NCBI GenBank assembly: GCA_943787375.1
Contig: CALSME010000009.1
Coordinates: 1-64,000, forward strand
DNA length: 64,000 nucleotides
Reading direction: 5' to 3'
DNA from: an uncultured Polaribacter sp.
GTDB taxonomy: Bacteria > Bacteroidota > Bacteroidia > Flavobacteriales > Flavobacteriaceae
Of the stretch, positions 35,085 to 43,620 are shown piece after piece. Positions within the stretch are counted from its first letter, which is position 1, and every line of letters starts with the position of its first letter. A model generated the notes under the pieces. The model was not told where the DNA came from, ran no database searches, and worked only from the letters and a program-made list of their open reading frames with translations. The position numbers and the translations under genes are program-made.

Positions 35085-36164
35085 ATGCGTAAACTACTAC
35101 TACTACTCTTTTTAATATTTAATTGTTTTGTGCTTTCAGCACAAAACAATCAATATTTATATGATGAAGCGTTTACAACGCTTTCAGAAATGTTAGAAGA
35201 AAAAAGACCTCTAAATTTTAAAAAAGCAGTTTTTACAGTTGAAAATGCGTATTTAGATGGACTTTTAGATACTACGTTTTTAAATAAAAAAATTAATTTT
35301 TTAAAAAATTTAAGTATTCAAGTTAGACAAAACCGAAATCTTGAATATCAAGAAAAAGACAAAATAAAAGTAGAAAAATACGCAAGTCTTTTTGCTGTAA
35401 TGAAAGACAGCTTGTTAATGATAAATCAAAATAATGTAAAGTACATTCACTTACCTTTTAATTATGATTTTGAAGATGTATTTGGTCATAAAGATTGGTC
35501 TAAAATGTTTGTTTCAAATTTATTAGCAACAAATAAAGGCAACTGTCATTCAATTCCATATTTATACAAAATAGTTGCAGAGGAGATTGGTGTTAATGCA
35601 AACCTTGCATTAGCACCAAACCATATTTACATAAAACATAGAAATGTAAAAAACGGTTGGTACAACACAGAACTAACAAGCGGTATTTTCCCAATAGATG
35701 CGTGGATAATGGCTTCAGGTTATGTTCATTTAGATGCTATTAGAAATGGAGTTTATATGAAAGCATTAACAGACAAAGAAAGTATTGCTCTTTGTTTAGT
35801 AGATTTAGCACAAGGCTATCAAAAACATGAGTTTTACGATTTAGAATTTGTTATAGAATGTGCAAATAAAGCACTTGAATATTTTCCTAACTACGTAAAT
35901 GCTATGATTTTAAAAACAGAAGCCAAAGGAAAAAAAATAGAAAACATTTTGTTTAGTTATAACACAGATTTTAGAAGTGTTCGTAAATATCCAAAAACAT
36001 ACGCTATTTTTAAAGAAATAGAAAAGGAATTAGCAATAATACATAAGTTAGGTTATCGTCAAATGCCAGAGGAAATGTATTTAGATTGGCTTGTTTCTTT
36101 AAAAGAAGAAAAACAAAAATACGCAAACAAAAAAATTAATACCTTTAACATCAAAACCAACTAA
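35085..36164 (+). CDS. Secreted transglutaminase/papain-like cysteine enzyme candidate, paralogue B
   Basis: 359 residues, signal peptide MRKLLLLLFLIFNCFVLSAQ. It is a clear paralogue of the preceding protein: both share DFED(Y/V)xGxKDWSKMFVS, then NKGNCHSIPYLYKIVAEEIG with Cys154, His180 in LAPNHIYIK and Glu196 in WYNTELTSG, and a similar C-terminus (ALEYFPNYVNAMI ... LDWLVSLKEEKQKY). It lacks paralogue A's Pro/Asn-rich linker. Both catalytic-position sets are complete, so neither copy looks degenerate. The 3-bp gaps on both sides imply one mRNA. Same uncertainty on reaction as for paralogue A. Confidence 0.8.
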   Translation: MRKLLLLLFLIFNCFVLSAQNNQYLYDEAFTTLSEMLEEKRPLNFKKAVFTVENAYLDGLLDTTFLNKKINFLKNLSIQVRQNRNLEYQEKDKIKVEKYASLFAVMKDSLLMINQNNVKYIHLPFNYDFEDVFGHKDWSKMFVSNLLATNKGNCHSIPYLYKIVAEEIGVNANLALAPNHIYIKHRNVKNGWYNTELTSGIFPIDAWIMASGYVHLDAIRNGVYMKALTDKESIALCLVDLAQGYQKHEFYDLEFVIECANKALEYFPNYVNAMILKTEAKGKKIENILFSYNTDFRSVRKYPKTYAIFKEIEKELAIIHKLGYRQMPEEMYLDWLVSLKEEKQKYANKKINTFNIKTN

Positions 36165-36166
36165 CA

Positions 36167-37216
36167 ATGAAAAAGTTACTTTTATTTATAGTACTGCTTT
36201 GTTCTATTAGTCTTTCTTTTTCACAAGAAAAAGAATTAAGCAAAGAAGAAAAAGAAAAAAGAGAACGCAATATTCAAGCAGGTAATCCTTTTAAAGAATT
36301 TGGTTACAAACCCAAAATTGCAACATTAAGTAAGGGGAAGTATTTAGAATTTCACGATTTAGATAGCATCGTTAAAATTGGTTCTTTTACGTTTCACGTA
36401 AAAAGAAAAATAATTAACGGATATTCACAGGAAGAAACTAAATATTCAGAAGCTACTTTAAGACCTGAAATTGTAAGTCGTTGGTTTAGTCCTGACCCAT
36501 TAAGTGATGAATTTCCAAGTTGGTCGCCTTATAATTTTGTAAAGAATAACCCTTTAAGATTTATTGACCCTACAGGTTTGGCACCTGAAGATATTATAAT
36601 TTGGTATAAAGATGAAAATAATAAAAGTCAAAGCTTTACATATACTGGTAATAATGAGAGTAATGCACCTAAAAATAAATTTGTCCAATCTGTTTTAGAT
36701 GCGGCGTGCAACAATACAACTAATGGAAGCGGAAAAAATCTTCAATCTTTAGCAGAAAATAAAAATGTAAAAGTTTCCGTTGCTGAAACATCAGAAAATT
36801 CTATGTTCAGTTCTGCTCAAAATGCAATATTCTGGAATCCAGAAGGAGGTACAGAAACAGATAATGGTACAGTTCGTTCTCCAGCTTCTGTTTTAGAACA
36901 CGAAGCTGACCACGCAGTAGGTTATAATTCTGATTCTAAATCATATTTTGATAGATTAAATTCACCTGATTCTCAATATTCAAATAAAGAAGAAAGAAGA
37001 GTTATTACTGGTTCAGAACAGACTACTGCTAGAGCAAACGGAGAAATTAGTGGAAAGCAAGTAACTCGAAGAAATCATAATGGAAGATTAGTTATTACAA
37101 ATGGTGTTTCTTCTAATGCAATAAACAGAAAAAAAACCTACAATTACTATAAACTTTTGGATGCCAATGGTTACCAAGTAAATAAAGAATTAAAAAAATA
37201 TAAACCAAAAAATTAG
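36167..37216 (+). CDS. Secreted short RHS-core protein with C-terminal HExxH metallopeptidase-like domain
   Basis: 349 residues. Signal peptide (LLLFIVLLCSISLSFSQ), a charged linker, a unique 60-residue segment, then an RHS-repeat-associated core end: RWFSPDPLSDEFPSWSPYNF with NNPLRFIDPTGLAPED (residues 105-142). RHS cores normally end large shells and mark the junction to a variable toxin domain; here almost the entire shell is missing. The C-terminal 205 residues hold FWNPEGG (222-228), SPASVLEHEADHAVGYN with zinc motif His245-Glu246-His249, and EERRVITGSEQ (275-285), which together recall the M91/NleD effector peptidases. Toxin or effector protease is inferred. The 3' neighbour is a candidate immunity lipoprotein 2 bp on. 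Confidence 0.8.
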   Translation: MKKLLLFIVLLCSISLSFSQEKELSKEEKEKRERNIQAGNPFKEFGYKPKIATLSKGKYLEFHDLDSIVKIGSFTFHVKRKIINGYSQEETKYSEATLRPEIVSRWFSPDPLSDEFPSWSPYNFVKNNPLRFIDPTGLAPEDIIIWYKDENNKSQSFTYTGNNESNAPKNKFVQSVLDAACNNTTNGSGKNLQSLAENKNVKVSVAETSENSMFSSAQNAIFWNPEGGTETDNGTVRSPASVLEHEADHAVGYNSDSKSYFDRLNSPDSQYSNKEERRVITGSEQTTARANGEISGKQVTRRNHNGRLVITNGVSSNAINRKKTYNYYKLLDANGYQVNKELKKYKPKN

Positions 37217-37218
37217 TT

Positions 37219-37632
37219 ATGAATAAACTTTATTATATTTTAATACTATTTCTACTTTCTAATTGCCGTCAAGAAAATAATAAAATAGAATATTTAAACA
37301 TTTTTTTTGTTGAAAAAGGTTTAACATCACAAATACCTATTTCCTGTGATAGATTAAAAGGAAAATGGAATAGTAATACCTTATTTAATAAAAAATTAAA
37401 GAATAGTTCTTTTTTGCAAAAATTTGAAACCCTTTACAAAAATTATCAAAAAAATGAAGAAAAAACAAATACTGATATTGATGTTAGAATAAAAGTTCTA
37501 ATTTATTTAAAAAATAAAAATGTTGATACATTATGTTTAGGCGAAAACTTTAATACATATTTAAATGGTAAAAAAATGATTGACTCTCCAAAGCTTTTAA
37601 AATTAATAAAAGATAAAATTTACAATAATTAA
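37219..37632 (+). CDS. Small lipoprotein, candidate immunity factor
   Basis: 137 residues. Hydrophobic N-terminus followed by LLSNC (lipid-modified Cys16; Asn at -1 is tolerated in this phylum), then a Lys/Asn-rich globular part (SCDRLKGKWNSNTLFNKKLKN, minus the last residue, around 44-63). No known domain recognised. Position directly after a toxin-like gene, small size, and periplasmic or outer-membrane location (where the metallopeptidase-like protein would act) are the usual signs of an immunity protein, but this is inference from context. Last gene of the four-gene operon; AT content is higher than in flanking housekeeping genes. Confidence 0.7.
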   Translation: MNKLYYILILFLLSNCRQENNKIEYLNIFFVEKGLTSQIPISCDRLKGKWNSNTLFNKKLKNSSFLQKFETLYKNYQKNEEKTNTDIDVRIKVLIYLKNKNVDTLCLGENFNTYLNGKKMIDSPKLLKLIKDKIYNN

Positions 37633-37660
37633 AAAGAATCTTGAACGATTACTGAAAATA

Positions 37661-37815
37661 TAAATAAAGCCCTGTTGCCAACACCGTGTATAATTAGTGG
37701 CTAGTTCTCGCCTACTTCTAAAAATCCTCGCGGATTTTCAATTTGGTATGTACTTGCAAAGTTTCGTAATAACTCCCACAACTAGGCATATCCGAGACCG
37801 TTGTAGATAATTAAA
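37661..37815. repeat. Complex palindromic element at the right border of the cassette
   Basis: About 155 bases starting CCCTGTTGCCAACACCG and ending GAGACCGTTGTAGATAATT. Inside: hairpin AAAATCC-TCGC-GGATTTT (37721-37738), and CTAGTT (37701-37706) facing AACTAG (37780-37785) in a dyad whose arms also pair weakly (CCGTGTATAA side with the ATATCCGAGACCG side). From memory, sequences starting with GTTGCCAACACCGTGTATAA recur behind accessory genes across Flavobacteriaceae. The shape resembles integron attC sites, but no integrase is present and the exact GTTRRRY core is not met. Confidence 0.55.
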
Positions 37816-37888
37816 AACTGGCTATAAAATAGAGATATTAATTAAAATAAATGGGAGCTGCAAGTGATATTATTAATTCAAACCCGCT

Positions 37889-37912
37889 CCGCAAAGTCTA
37901 CCGACTTTGCGG
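37889..37912. repeat. GC-rich hairpin beside the cassette border
   Basis: Perfect 10-bp stem CCGCAAAGTC / GACTTTGCGG with loop TACC. It is not followed by a T tract, so it is not a normal terminator, and is much more GC-rich than its surroundings. It may be part of the border element or a small mobile repeat. Confidence 0.6.
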
Positions 37913-37943
37913 CACATAAAAACCTAAGACACACCAAAAAGCT

Positions 37944-37976
37944 AAAAAAAAGAGAAGCAGATGCTTCTCTTTTTTT
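37944..37976. terminator. Bidirectional terminator before guaB
   Basis: A tract, seven-bp core stem GAGAAGC / GCTTCTC extended by A-T pairs, loop AGAT, T tract. Serves guaB on minus and blocks readthrough from the cassette on plus. Confidence 0.85.
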
Positions 37977-37994
37977 ATTATAATCAGTTTATTT

Positions 37995-39470
37995 TTATCT
38001 TCTGCTATAGTTTGGTGCTTCTTTGGTAATGGCAACATCATGCGGATGACTTTCATTAATACCGCTGGCAGTAATTCTTACGAACTTTCCAGTGTCTTGC
38101 AAAGTAGCAATGTCTTTCGCACCACAGTAGCCCATTCCAGCACGTAACCCACCAATAAACTGGTGAATACTTTCGTCCAAATTTCCTTTGTAAGGAACCC
38201 TGCCTACGATGCCTTCTGGTACTAATTTTTTAATATCAGCTTCAACATCTTGGAAATAGCGATCCTTAGAACCTTGCTTCATGGCTTCAACAGATCCCAT
38301 TCCACGATAGGATTTAAACTTTCTTCCTTCATAAATAATCGTTTCTCCAGGAGATTCTTTGGTTCCCGCTAAAAGAGATCCCAACATTACAGAATCTGCA
38401 CCCGCAGCAATGGCTTTCGGAATATCCCCTGTATAGCGAATCCCTCCATCGGCAATTACTGGAACGCCAGTTCCTTTAATGGCAGCTGCCACTTCTAAAA
38501 CGGCAGAAAATTGTGGAAAACCAACCCCTGCTACCACTCTCGTAGTACAAATAGACCCCGGTCCAATACCAACTTTCACTGCATCAGCTCCCGCTGCAAC
38601 TAAATATTTTGCCGCTTCGGCAGTGGCGATATTTCCAACCACCACATCCAAATTCGGAAACTTTGCTTTTACTTCTTTTAGCACCATAACAACGCCTTTG
38701 GTGTGTCCATGAGCAGTATCTATAATCACCGCATCAACACCTGCTTTTACCAAAGCCTCGGCTCTTACAACCGCATCGGAAGTAACGCCCAATGCAGCAG
38801 CAACCCTTAAACGCCCAAATGAATCTTTATTTGCAAATGGTTTTTGAGTTACTTTGGTGATATCACGAAAAGTGATCAATCCTTTAAGAATATACTGATC
38901 GTCTACGATCAATAGTTTTTCAATTTTATTTTTTTGAAGAATTTTCTCCGCATCTTTTAAAGAAGTACCTACAGAAGCAGTAATCAAGTTTTCCGAAGTC
39001 ATTACTTCAACAATCGGTCTTTGATTGTCATGCTCAAAACGCAAATCTCGGTTGGTTACAATCCCTTTTAAAATACCGTTATCATCCACAATCGGAATTC
39101 CACCAATACCGTGTTCCTTCATGTTGGCTTTTGCATCTAAAACAAAAGCGGTTAAAGGTAGAGTAACAGGATCTAAAATCATACCCGATTCTGCACGTTT
39201 TACACGTCTCACTTCTTGAGCTTGTTGCTCAATGGTCATGTTTTTATGCAAAACACCAATCCCTCCTTCTCTAGCAATCGCAATCGCCATCGCAGATTCT
39301 GTAACAGTATCCATTGCTGCAGAAATAATGGGAACATTAATGGTAATGTTTCTTGTAAATTTTGTTTGAATAATTACTTCTCTGGGAAGTACATCTGAAA
39401 AGGCAGGTACTAGTAAAACGTCGTCATACGTGAGTCCTTCTCCTACTATTTTATTGTTGTGTGCTGTCAT
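37995..39470 (-). CDS. guaB: Inosine-5'-monophosphate dehydrogenase
   Basis: 491 residues from the ATG at 39470 ([20 protein letters not shown]); an upstream in-frame start at 39494 would add eight untypical residues. Converts IMP to XMP, the committed step of GMP synthesis. TIM barrel with two CBS domains (about 95-205, e.g. [20 protein letters not shown]), active-site loop GPGSICTTR with the catalytic Cys, [10 protein letters not shown] and the flap with YRGMGS. Full length and normal. The CBS pair is the usual allosteric site for purine nucleotides. Confidence 0.97.
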   Translation of the reverse strand: MTAHNNKIVGEGLTYDDVLLVPAFSDVLPREVIIQTKFTRNITINVPIISAAMDTVTESAMAIAIAREGGIGVLHKNMTIEQQAQEVRRVKRAESGMILDPVTLPLTAFVLDAKANMKEHGIGGIPIVDDNGILKGIVTNRDLRFEHDNQRPIVEVMTSENLITASVGTSLKDAEKILQKNKIEKLLIVDDQYILKGLITFRDITKVTQKPFANKDSFGRLRVAAALGVTSDAVVRAEALVKAGVDAVIIDTAHGHTKGVVMVLKEVKAKFPNLDVVVGNIATAEAAKYLVAAGADAVKVGIGPGSICTTRVVAGVGFPQFSAVLEVAAAIKGTGVPVIADGGIRYTGDIPKAIAAGADSVMLGSLLAGTKESPGETIIYEGRKFKSYRGMGSVEAMKQGSKDRYFQDVEADIKKLVPEGIVGRVPYKGNLDESIHQFIGGLRAGMGYCGAKDIATLQDTGKFVRITASGINESHPHDVAITKEAPNYSRR

Positions 39471-39669
39471 GTTGCAATTAAAGTCTAATTGCAAGCAAAT
39501 TTACAACTATTTATTGAGTTTTTACCATTAATTAAAAGTTAGGCTTCAATAGGCCTTTTTTAGATGAATCCCACAGGGCATAATGTTACTTTTAAACCAG
39601 CCTACACAACCACAATAAAAAAAAAATTAACGTAACTCTTTAACAATCAATATTTTTAAAACATTATCT

Positions 39670-39719
39670 TTATTTATTCTAAATAAGGTTTGAAAAACTC
39701 ATTATGTGTTGTATCTTTG
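39670..39719 (+). promoter_or_regulatory. Promoter with upstream palindrome for the TonB-dependent receptor
   Basis: An excellent Bacteroidetes promoter: TTG (39690-39692), 19-bp spacer, TATCTTTG (39712-39719). Directly upstream, ending 3 bp before the -33 TTG, is a perfect palindrome TTATTTA-TTC-TAAATAA (39670-39686). The palindrome type resembles metal-regulator operators seen before iron-uptake genes; the regulator is not identified. Confidence 0.75.
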
Positions 39720-39757
39720 CACTCAAAAAAAAGCTATTTATAATTAATCTAAATAAA

Positions 39758-41995
39758 ATGAGACTATACCTTTCGCTCTTAACCATCTTATTTACAGGTA
39801 TATTAACAGGGCAAACAAAAGAAGAAAAAAAAGAAGTTGGGCAACTAGATACCATCCAAAAATTAGACGAAATCATTATTTCCACCAATCAAATTTTTGG
39901 AAATAAATATGTAGCGAAGCACAGAACAGGCTCCGCTTATTATCTATCACCAAAAGAATTACAAAAATTCAGTTTTACCGACATCAACAAAGCATTGAGA
40001 ACCGTTCCGGGGGTTTCTTTGTATGAAGAAGATGGTTTTGGATTGCGTCCAAACATTAGTTTAAGGGGAACTTCTCCGGAAAGAAGCTCAAAAATTACAC
40101 TAATGGAAGATGGGGTTTTAATAGCTCCAGCTCCCTATAGTGCCGCTTCTGCCTACTACTTCCCTACCATTGCAAGAATGGAAGCAATAGAAGTATTAAA
40201 AGGAAGTAGCCAAGTACAATACGGTCCTTTTACCACTGGTGGTGCCATTAATATGATTTCATCTCAAATTCCTACAGATTTTACAGGAAGTGTTCGGGCT
40301 TCCTATGGAAGTTTTAATTCGAATCAGCTACATGCGAAAGTTGGAGGCAATCATAAAAATATAGGGTACTTCATTGAATATCTAAATTACGGATCGGACG
40401 GTTTTAAAACCTTAGAAAGCGGAAAAAATACAGGTTTTAATAAAAACGATGTTGTTGCCAAACTACGTGTACAATTATTTCCAAATCAAGCAGTGAAGCA
40501 ATCGTTGGATTTCAAATTTCAATATGCCGATGAAATGGGAAATGAAACGTATTTAGGGCTTACAGAAGCAGATTTTAAAACGAACCCGTTTTCAAGATAC
40601 GCAGCCTCTAATAATGATAAGATGACGACAGATCATACCCAATACATGCTAACGTATCATTTGGGTTTCTCTAAAAATCTTACGTTGACCACCACATTCT
40701 ATCGAAATAATTTTGCAAGAAATTGGTACAAGTTAAACGACATTACTTTTGATGGTGACAAGCAAAAAATATCAAAAATATTAGAAGATCCTACCAACTA
40801 TTCAAATCATTTTAACATCGTAAACGGGACCGCCAATTCAGCGGCAGATGCCATTGGTATAAAGGCAAATAACCGATCATATTATGCACAAGGAATGCAG
40901 ACAAAGTTAGATTATCATTGGTATACAGGAAATGCATTTCATGACTTAGAGATCGGGTTCAGATATCATTATGACGAGGAAGATCGTTTTCAATGGGTCG
41001 ACAAATATAGCATCTCCAATACTGGTGTTTTAATTGAAACTACGGCAGGAGTTCCTGGAACCGATGCCAACAGAATTAGCAGTGCAAAAGCTTTTGCGTC
41101 TTACATTACCTATAAATTAAAATATCAGAAATGGACCTTTACACCAGGGGTTCGGTATGAAGATATTTTATTAGAAAGAAAAGATTTTGGCAAAAATGAC
41201 ATTATACGCGCTGGTAGTGACTTAAATGAACGTGAAAACAACGTGGCAATTTTCATTCCTGGAATGGGAGCCAACTATAAGTTTAACAATGATTTTTCAC
41301 TATTCGGAGGAATTCATAAAGGATTTTCGCCTCCAGGAAACAAAGAAGATGAAAAAGCAGAAGAAAGTATCAATTACGAATTAGGAACCCGCTTCAATCT
41401 CGGGAAATTAAAAGGGGAATTCGTTGGTTTTTATAACGATTATTCCAACCTATTAGGAAGTGATATTGCTGCTACCGGCGGAACTGGTTCGCTAGACCAA
41501 TTCAACGCAGGAGCAGTAAAAGTAAACGGAATAGAACTCTTGTTAAACTACAATATAACCTCAAAAAATGCACGTTTTTCCTTCCCATTTTCTTTTGGGT
41601 ACACTTTTACAAACACCGAGTTCTTAACCAGTTTTGGGAGTGTTGATAGTTTGTGGGGAACGGTAATGGTTGGTGATGAATTGCCTTACATTCCAAAACA
41701 CCAATTGAACGCTGCTTTGTCTTTGGAACATGCAAAATTTGAAGTCAACTTGAATGCACGTTACAATGGTGCGTTTAGAACTTTGGCCGGTTCAGGAAAC
41801 ATTCCAACCAACGAAAAAGTAGCCTCCAACTTCATCATAGACATGTCAAGTAAATACAGGGTAACTCCCCAATTTCAACTGACGGCAAACCTAACAAACT
41901 TACTTAATAATACCTATGCGGTTTCTAGAGTTCCTGCGGGCTTACGCCCTGGACATCCTTTTGGAATTTACGGCGGGTTTCAATACCAATTCTAG
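39758..41995 (+). CDS. TonB-dependent receptor, iron-chelate (FecA-like) type
   Basis: 745 residues from the ATG at 39758 (signal peptide MRLYLSLLTILFTGILTGQ); an upstream start at 39704 overlaps the promoter. Plug domain about 35-160 with KALRTVPGVSLYEEDGFG, the LRPNISLRGTSPERSSKI segment and LMEDGVLIAPAPY, then a 22-strand barrel ending in FGIYGGFQYQF (terminal Phe). Absence of a carboxypeptidase-regulatory N-terminal domain and of a SusD gene argues for a chelate importer rather than a glycan one; the plug type fits Fe(III)-dicitrate/siderophore receptors. A metal-type palindrome sits in its promoter. Substrate unproven. Confidence 0.9.
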   Translation: MRLYLSLLTILFTGILTGQTKEEKKEVGQLDTIQKLDEIIISTNQIFGNKYVAKHRTGSAYYLSPKELQKFSFTDINKALRTVPGVSLYEEDGFGLRPNISLRGTSPERSSKITLMEDGVLIAPAPYSAASAYYFPTIARMEAIEVLKGSSQVQYGPFTTGGAINMISSQIPTDFTGSVRASYGSFNSNQLHAKVGGNHKNIGYFIEYLNYGSDGFKTLESGKNTGFNKNDVVAKLRVQLFPNQAVKQSLDFKFQYADEMGNETYLGLTEADFKTNPFSRYAASNNDKMTTDHTQYMLTYHLGFSKNLTLTTTFYRNNFARNWYKLNDITFDGDKQKISKILEDPTNYSNHFNIVNGTANSAADAIGIKANNRSYYAQGMQTKLDYHWYTGNAFHDLEIGFRYHYDEEDRFQWVDKYSISNTGVLIETTAGVPGTDANRISSAKAFASYITYKLKYQKWTFTPGVRYEDILLERKDFGKNDIIRAGSDLNERENNVAIFIPGMGANYKFNNDFSLFGGIHKGFSPPGNKEDEKAEESINYELGTRFNLGKLKGEFVGFYNDYSNLLGSDIAATGGTGSLDQFNAGAVKVNGIELLLNYNITSKNARFSFPFSFGYTFTNTEFLTSFGSVDSLWGTVMVGDELPYIPKHQLNAALSLEHAKFEVNLNARYNGAFRTLAGSGNIPTNEKVASNFIIDMSSKYRVTPQFQLTANLTNLLNNTYAVSRVPAGLRPGHPFGIYGGFQYQF

Positions 41996-42029
41996 GAATT
42001 AGAAATGGGTCCTAAAAAAGAAGAAGTTA

Positions 42030-42060
42030 AAAAAGTGTCCTATTTATGGGCACTTTTTTT
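42030..42060. terminator. Bidirectional terminator between TonB receptor and nucleotidase
   Basis: Stem AAAAAGTGTCC / GGGCACTTTTT (11 positions, one G-U pair) with a seven-base loop and flanking A and T tracts. It overlaps the last codons of the minus-strand gene. Confidence 0.8.
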
Positions 42061-43566
42061 GGTTTCTAAAGTTAAATAGGAAACCACTGCTTTTCGAATA
42101 TCATCCCCTAATTCTGTTGGTTTTGGATGATATACCGAAAGCACATCCTTGTTTTTTTCAGATAAAAAAGGAATGTCGAAGCCTTTTAAAAGATACTCAG
42201 AAAAGGCAACATTATAGGTTGTATTGGAAGCTAGTAGCTTGTTTTTTATGTACCACTCCGCTCCTACTTTTTTAGCATTAAAACGCTGTAAATAAGCACC
42301 AGTTCCGCCAGCCAAAACACCATAATCCAAAACACGTTTCAACAAGCTTCCTTTTATTTTTACTTTTAAAATGGCACCTCCATAAGGCAATACTCTAAAA
42401 ATATCTACTGCAGTAATGGCCCCTTCTAAGGCATCATCAATTCGAATAGATCCACCATTTACAAGGGCACAATCAACACGGTCATCAAAAGCAAAAGACA
42501 TTGACTGGGTAATGATTTTTCCTAAATTGGTTTGCACGCTTCGAATGGGAGTATCTCTTCCGTCTAAAGGGGTTTTAGCAGTATAAATAATGGCTGTTGG
42601 GTTTGAAACAATTTCTTTGATTTTTGTTTTCAATACTTGCTGCCATTGCGCAACTATCGCCCCTACTTTTTCATCCGTTTTTATTGAAGAGTTGATTTCT
42701 TTTAATTCTGAAATGAGGGTTACTTTTTTTGTTTTTTTATCATAAGAAACTCGATGTATATATACAGTTTTAGCATTTGCATCTGCTTTTGTGATGACGG
42801 TATTTCCCACAGAAACAGCTCGACTGGTATGTTCATGACCGCCCATAATTAAAGGAACCTCTGGAAGTAGCTTTGCAATTTTTTTGTCTTGTGCAATTTT
42901 AACGTGTGTGAGCCCAAAAACAATATCAACACTATCTTTGAGATCGTCATATGCAGCCCTTGCTTGCGCATACATATCTTCATACACCACATATTCTTTT
43001 GGATTTGAGGGAATGCAAACACTGATAAAACCGATCTTTATTTTGGTGCCATCTGCATCTGAGAATTCTTTAATAAAAGAAGGAGATAGTGGTACTTTTT
43101 TACCCACTATTTCCTTGTGAAAAAAGTTAGATCCCGTTGCTGTTTTCTCTTTTACATTCGCAGAAATCCAAGGGAAATTGCTTTCATTCAAGCGTTTTTG
43201 CAAGTCTTTTTGAGGCACGTCAAACTCATGATTCCCAAAGGCAACCAAATCGAAATTCATGGCATTCATTACGGAAACCATTTGTTTTCCACGAACGCGT
43301 TCACCTTCAACTTTTAGGGTTCCTATTAGAGACGGATTTAAAAAATCACCAGCCATCATAAGCAACGTGTTTTTATTTTCTTTTAACAATTCTTGATGCA
43401 CGGTCTCTACACGTGCCATACCTCCAAACTCACCGCCTTGGATGGGTGCTATTTCATAGACATCATTCAATTGTAAAAAGGTAAAGTCTATTTTCTGATC
43501 GTCTTTGGTGCAAGAAGCTAATAAAAGCAGTGATAGCAAAAAAACGTCGATTTTAATGAATTTCAT
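42040..43566 (-). CDS. Bifunctional metallophosphatase/5'-nucleotidase lipoprotein
   Basis: 508 residues. Lipoprotein signal with LLLASC, so membrane-anchored outside the cytoplasm. N-terminal metallophosphatase: LQLNDVYEIAP (Asp motif; the usual DxH is DxY here, as in the CG11883-like subgroup), AGDFLNPS, FGNHEFDVP and GGHEHTSR. C-terminal nucleotidase domain: NGGSIRIDD and the substrate-stacking F-x-Y region LPYGGAIL. It would hydrolyse extracellular nucleotides or cyclic dinucleotides to salvage phosphate and nucleosides. Convergent with the TonB receptor. Confidence 0.9.
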   Translation of the reverse strand: MKFIKIDVFLLSLLLLASCTKDDQKIDFTFLQLNDVYEIAPIQGGEFGGMARVETVHQELLKENKNTLLMMAGDFLNPSLIGTLKVEGERVRGKQMVSVMNAMNFDLVAFGNHEFDVPQKDLQKRLNESNFPWISANVKEKTATGSNFFHKEIVGKKVPLSPSFIKEFSDADGTKIKIGFISVCIPSNPKEYVVYEDMYAQARAAYDDLKDSVDIVFGLTHVKIAQDKKIAKLLPEVPLIMGGHEHTSRAVSVGNTVITKADANAKTVYIHRVSYDKKTKKVTLISELKEINSSIKTDEKVGAIVAQWQQVLKTKIKEIVSNPTAIIYTAKTPLDGRDTPIRSVQTNLGKIITQSMSFAFDDRVDCALVNGGSIRIDDALEGAITAVDIFRVLPYGGAILKVKIKGSLLKRVLDYGVLAGGTGAYLQRFNAKKVGAEWYIKNKLLASNTTYNVAFSEYLLKGFDIPFLSEKNKDVLSVYHPKPTELGDDIRKAVVSYLTLETKKSAHK

Positions 43567-43620
43567 TTATTATTATTTTTTTAAGTTTTAACTGCTTTTT
43601 GGTCTTCTGTTTTATCAATA

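Noticed and set aside
37661-37815. Integron attC site with cassette array
   Set aside because: No integrase or attI, and the required R'/R'' core (GTTRRRY) is not matched; kept only as a palindromic border element.
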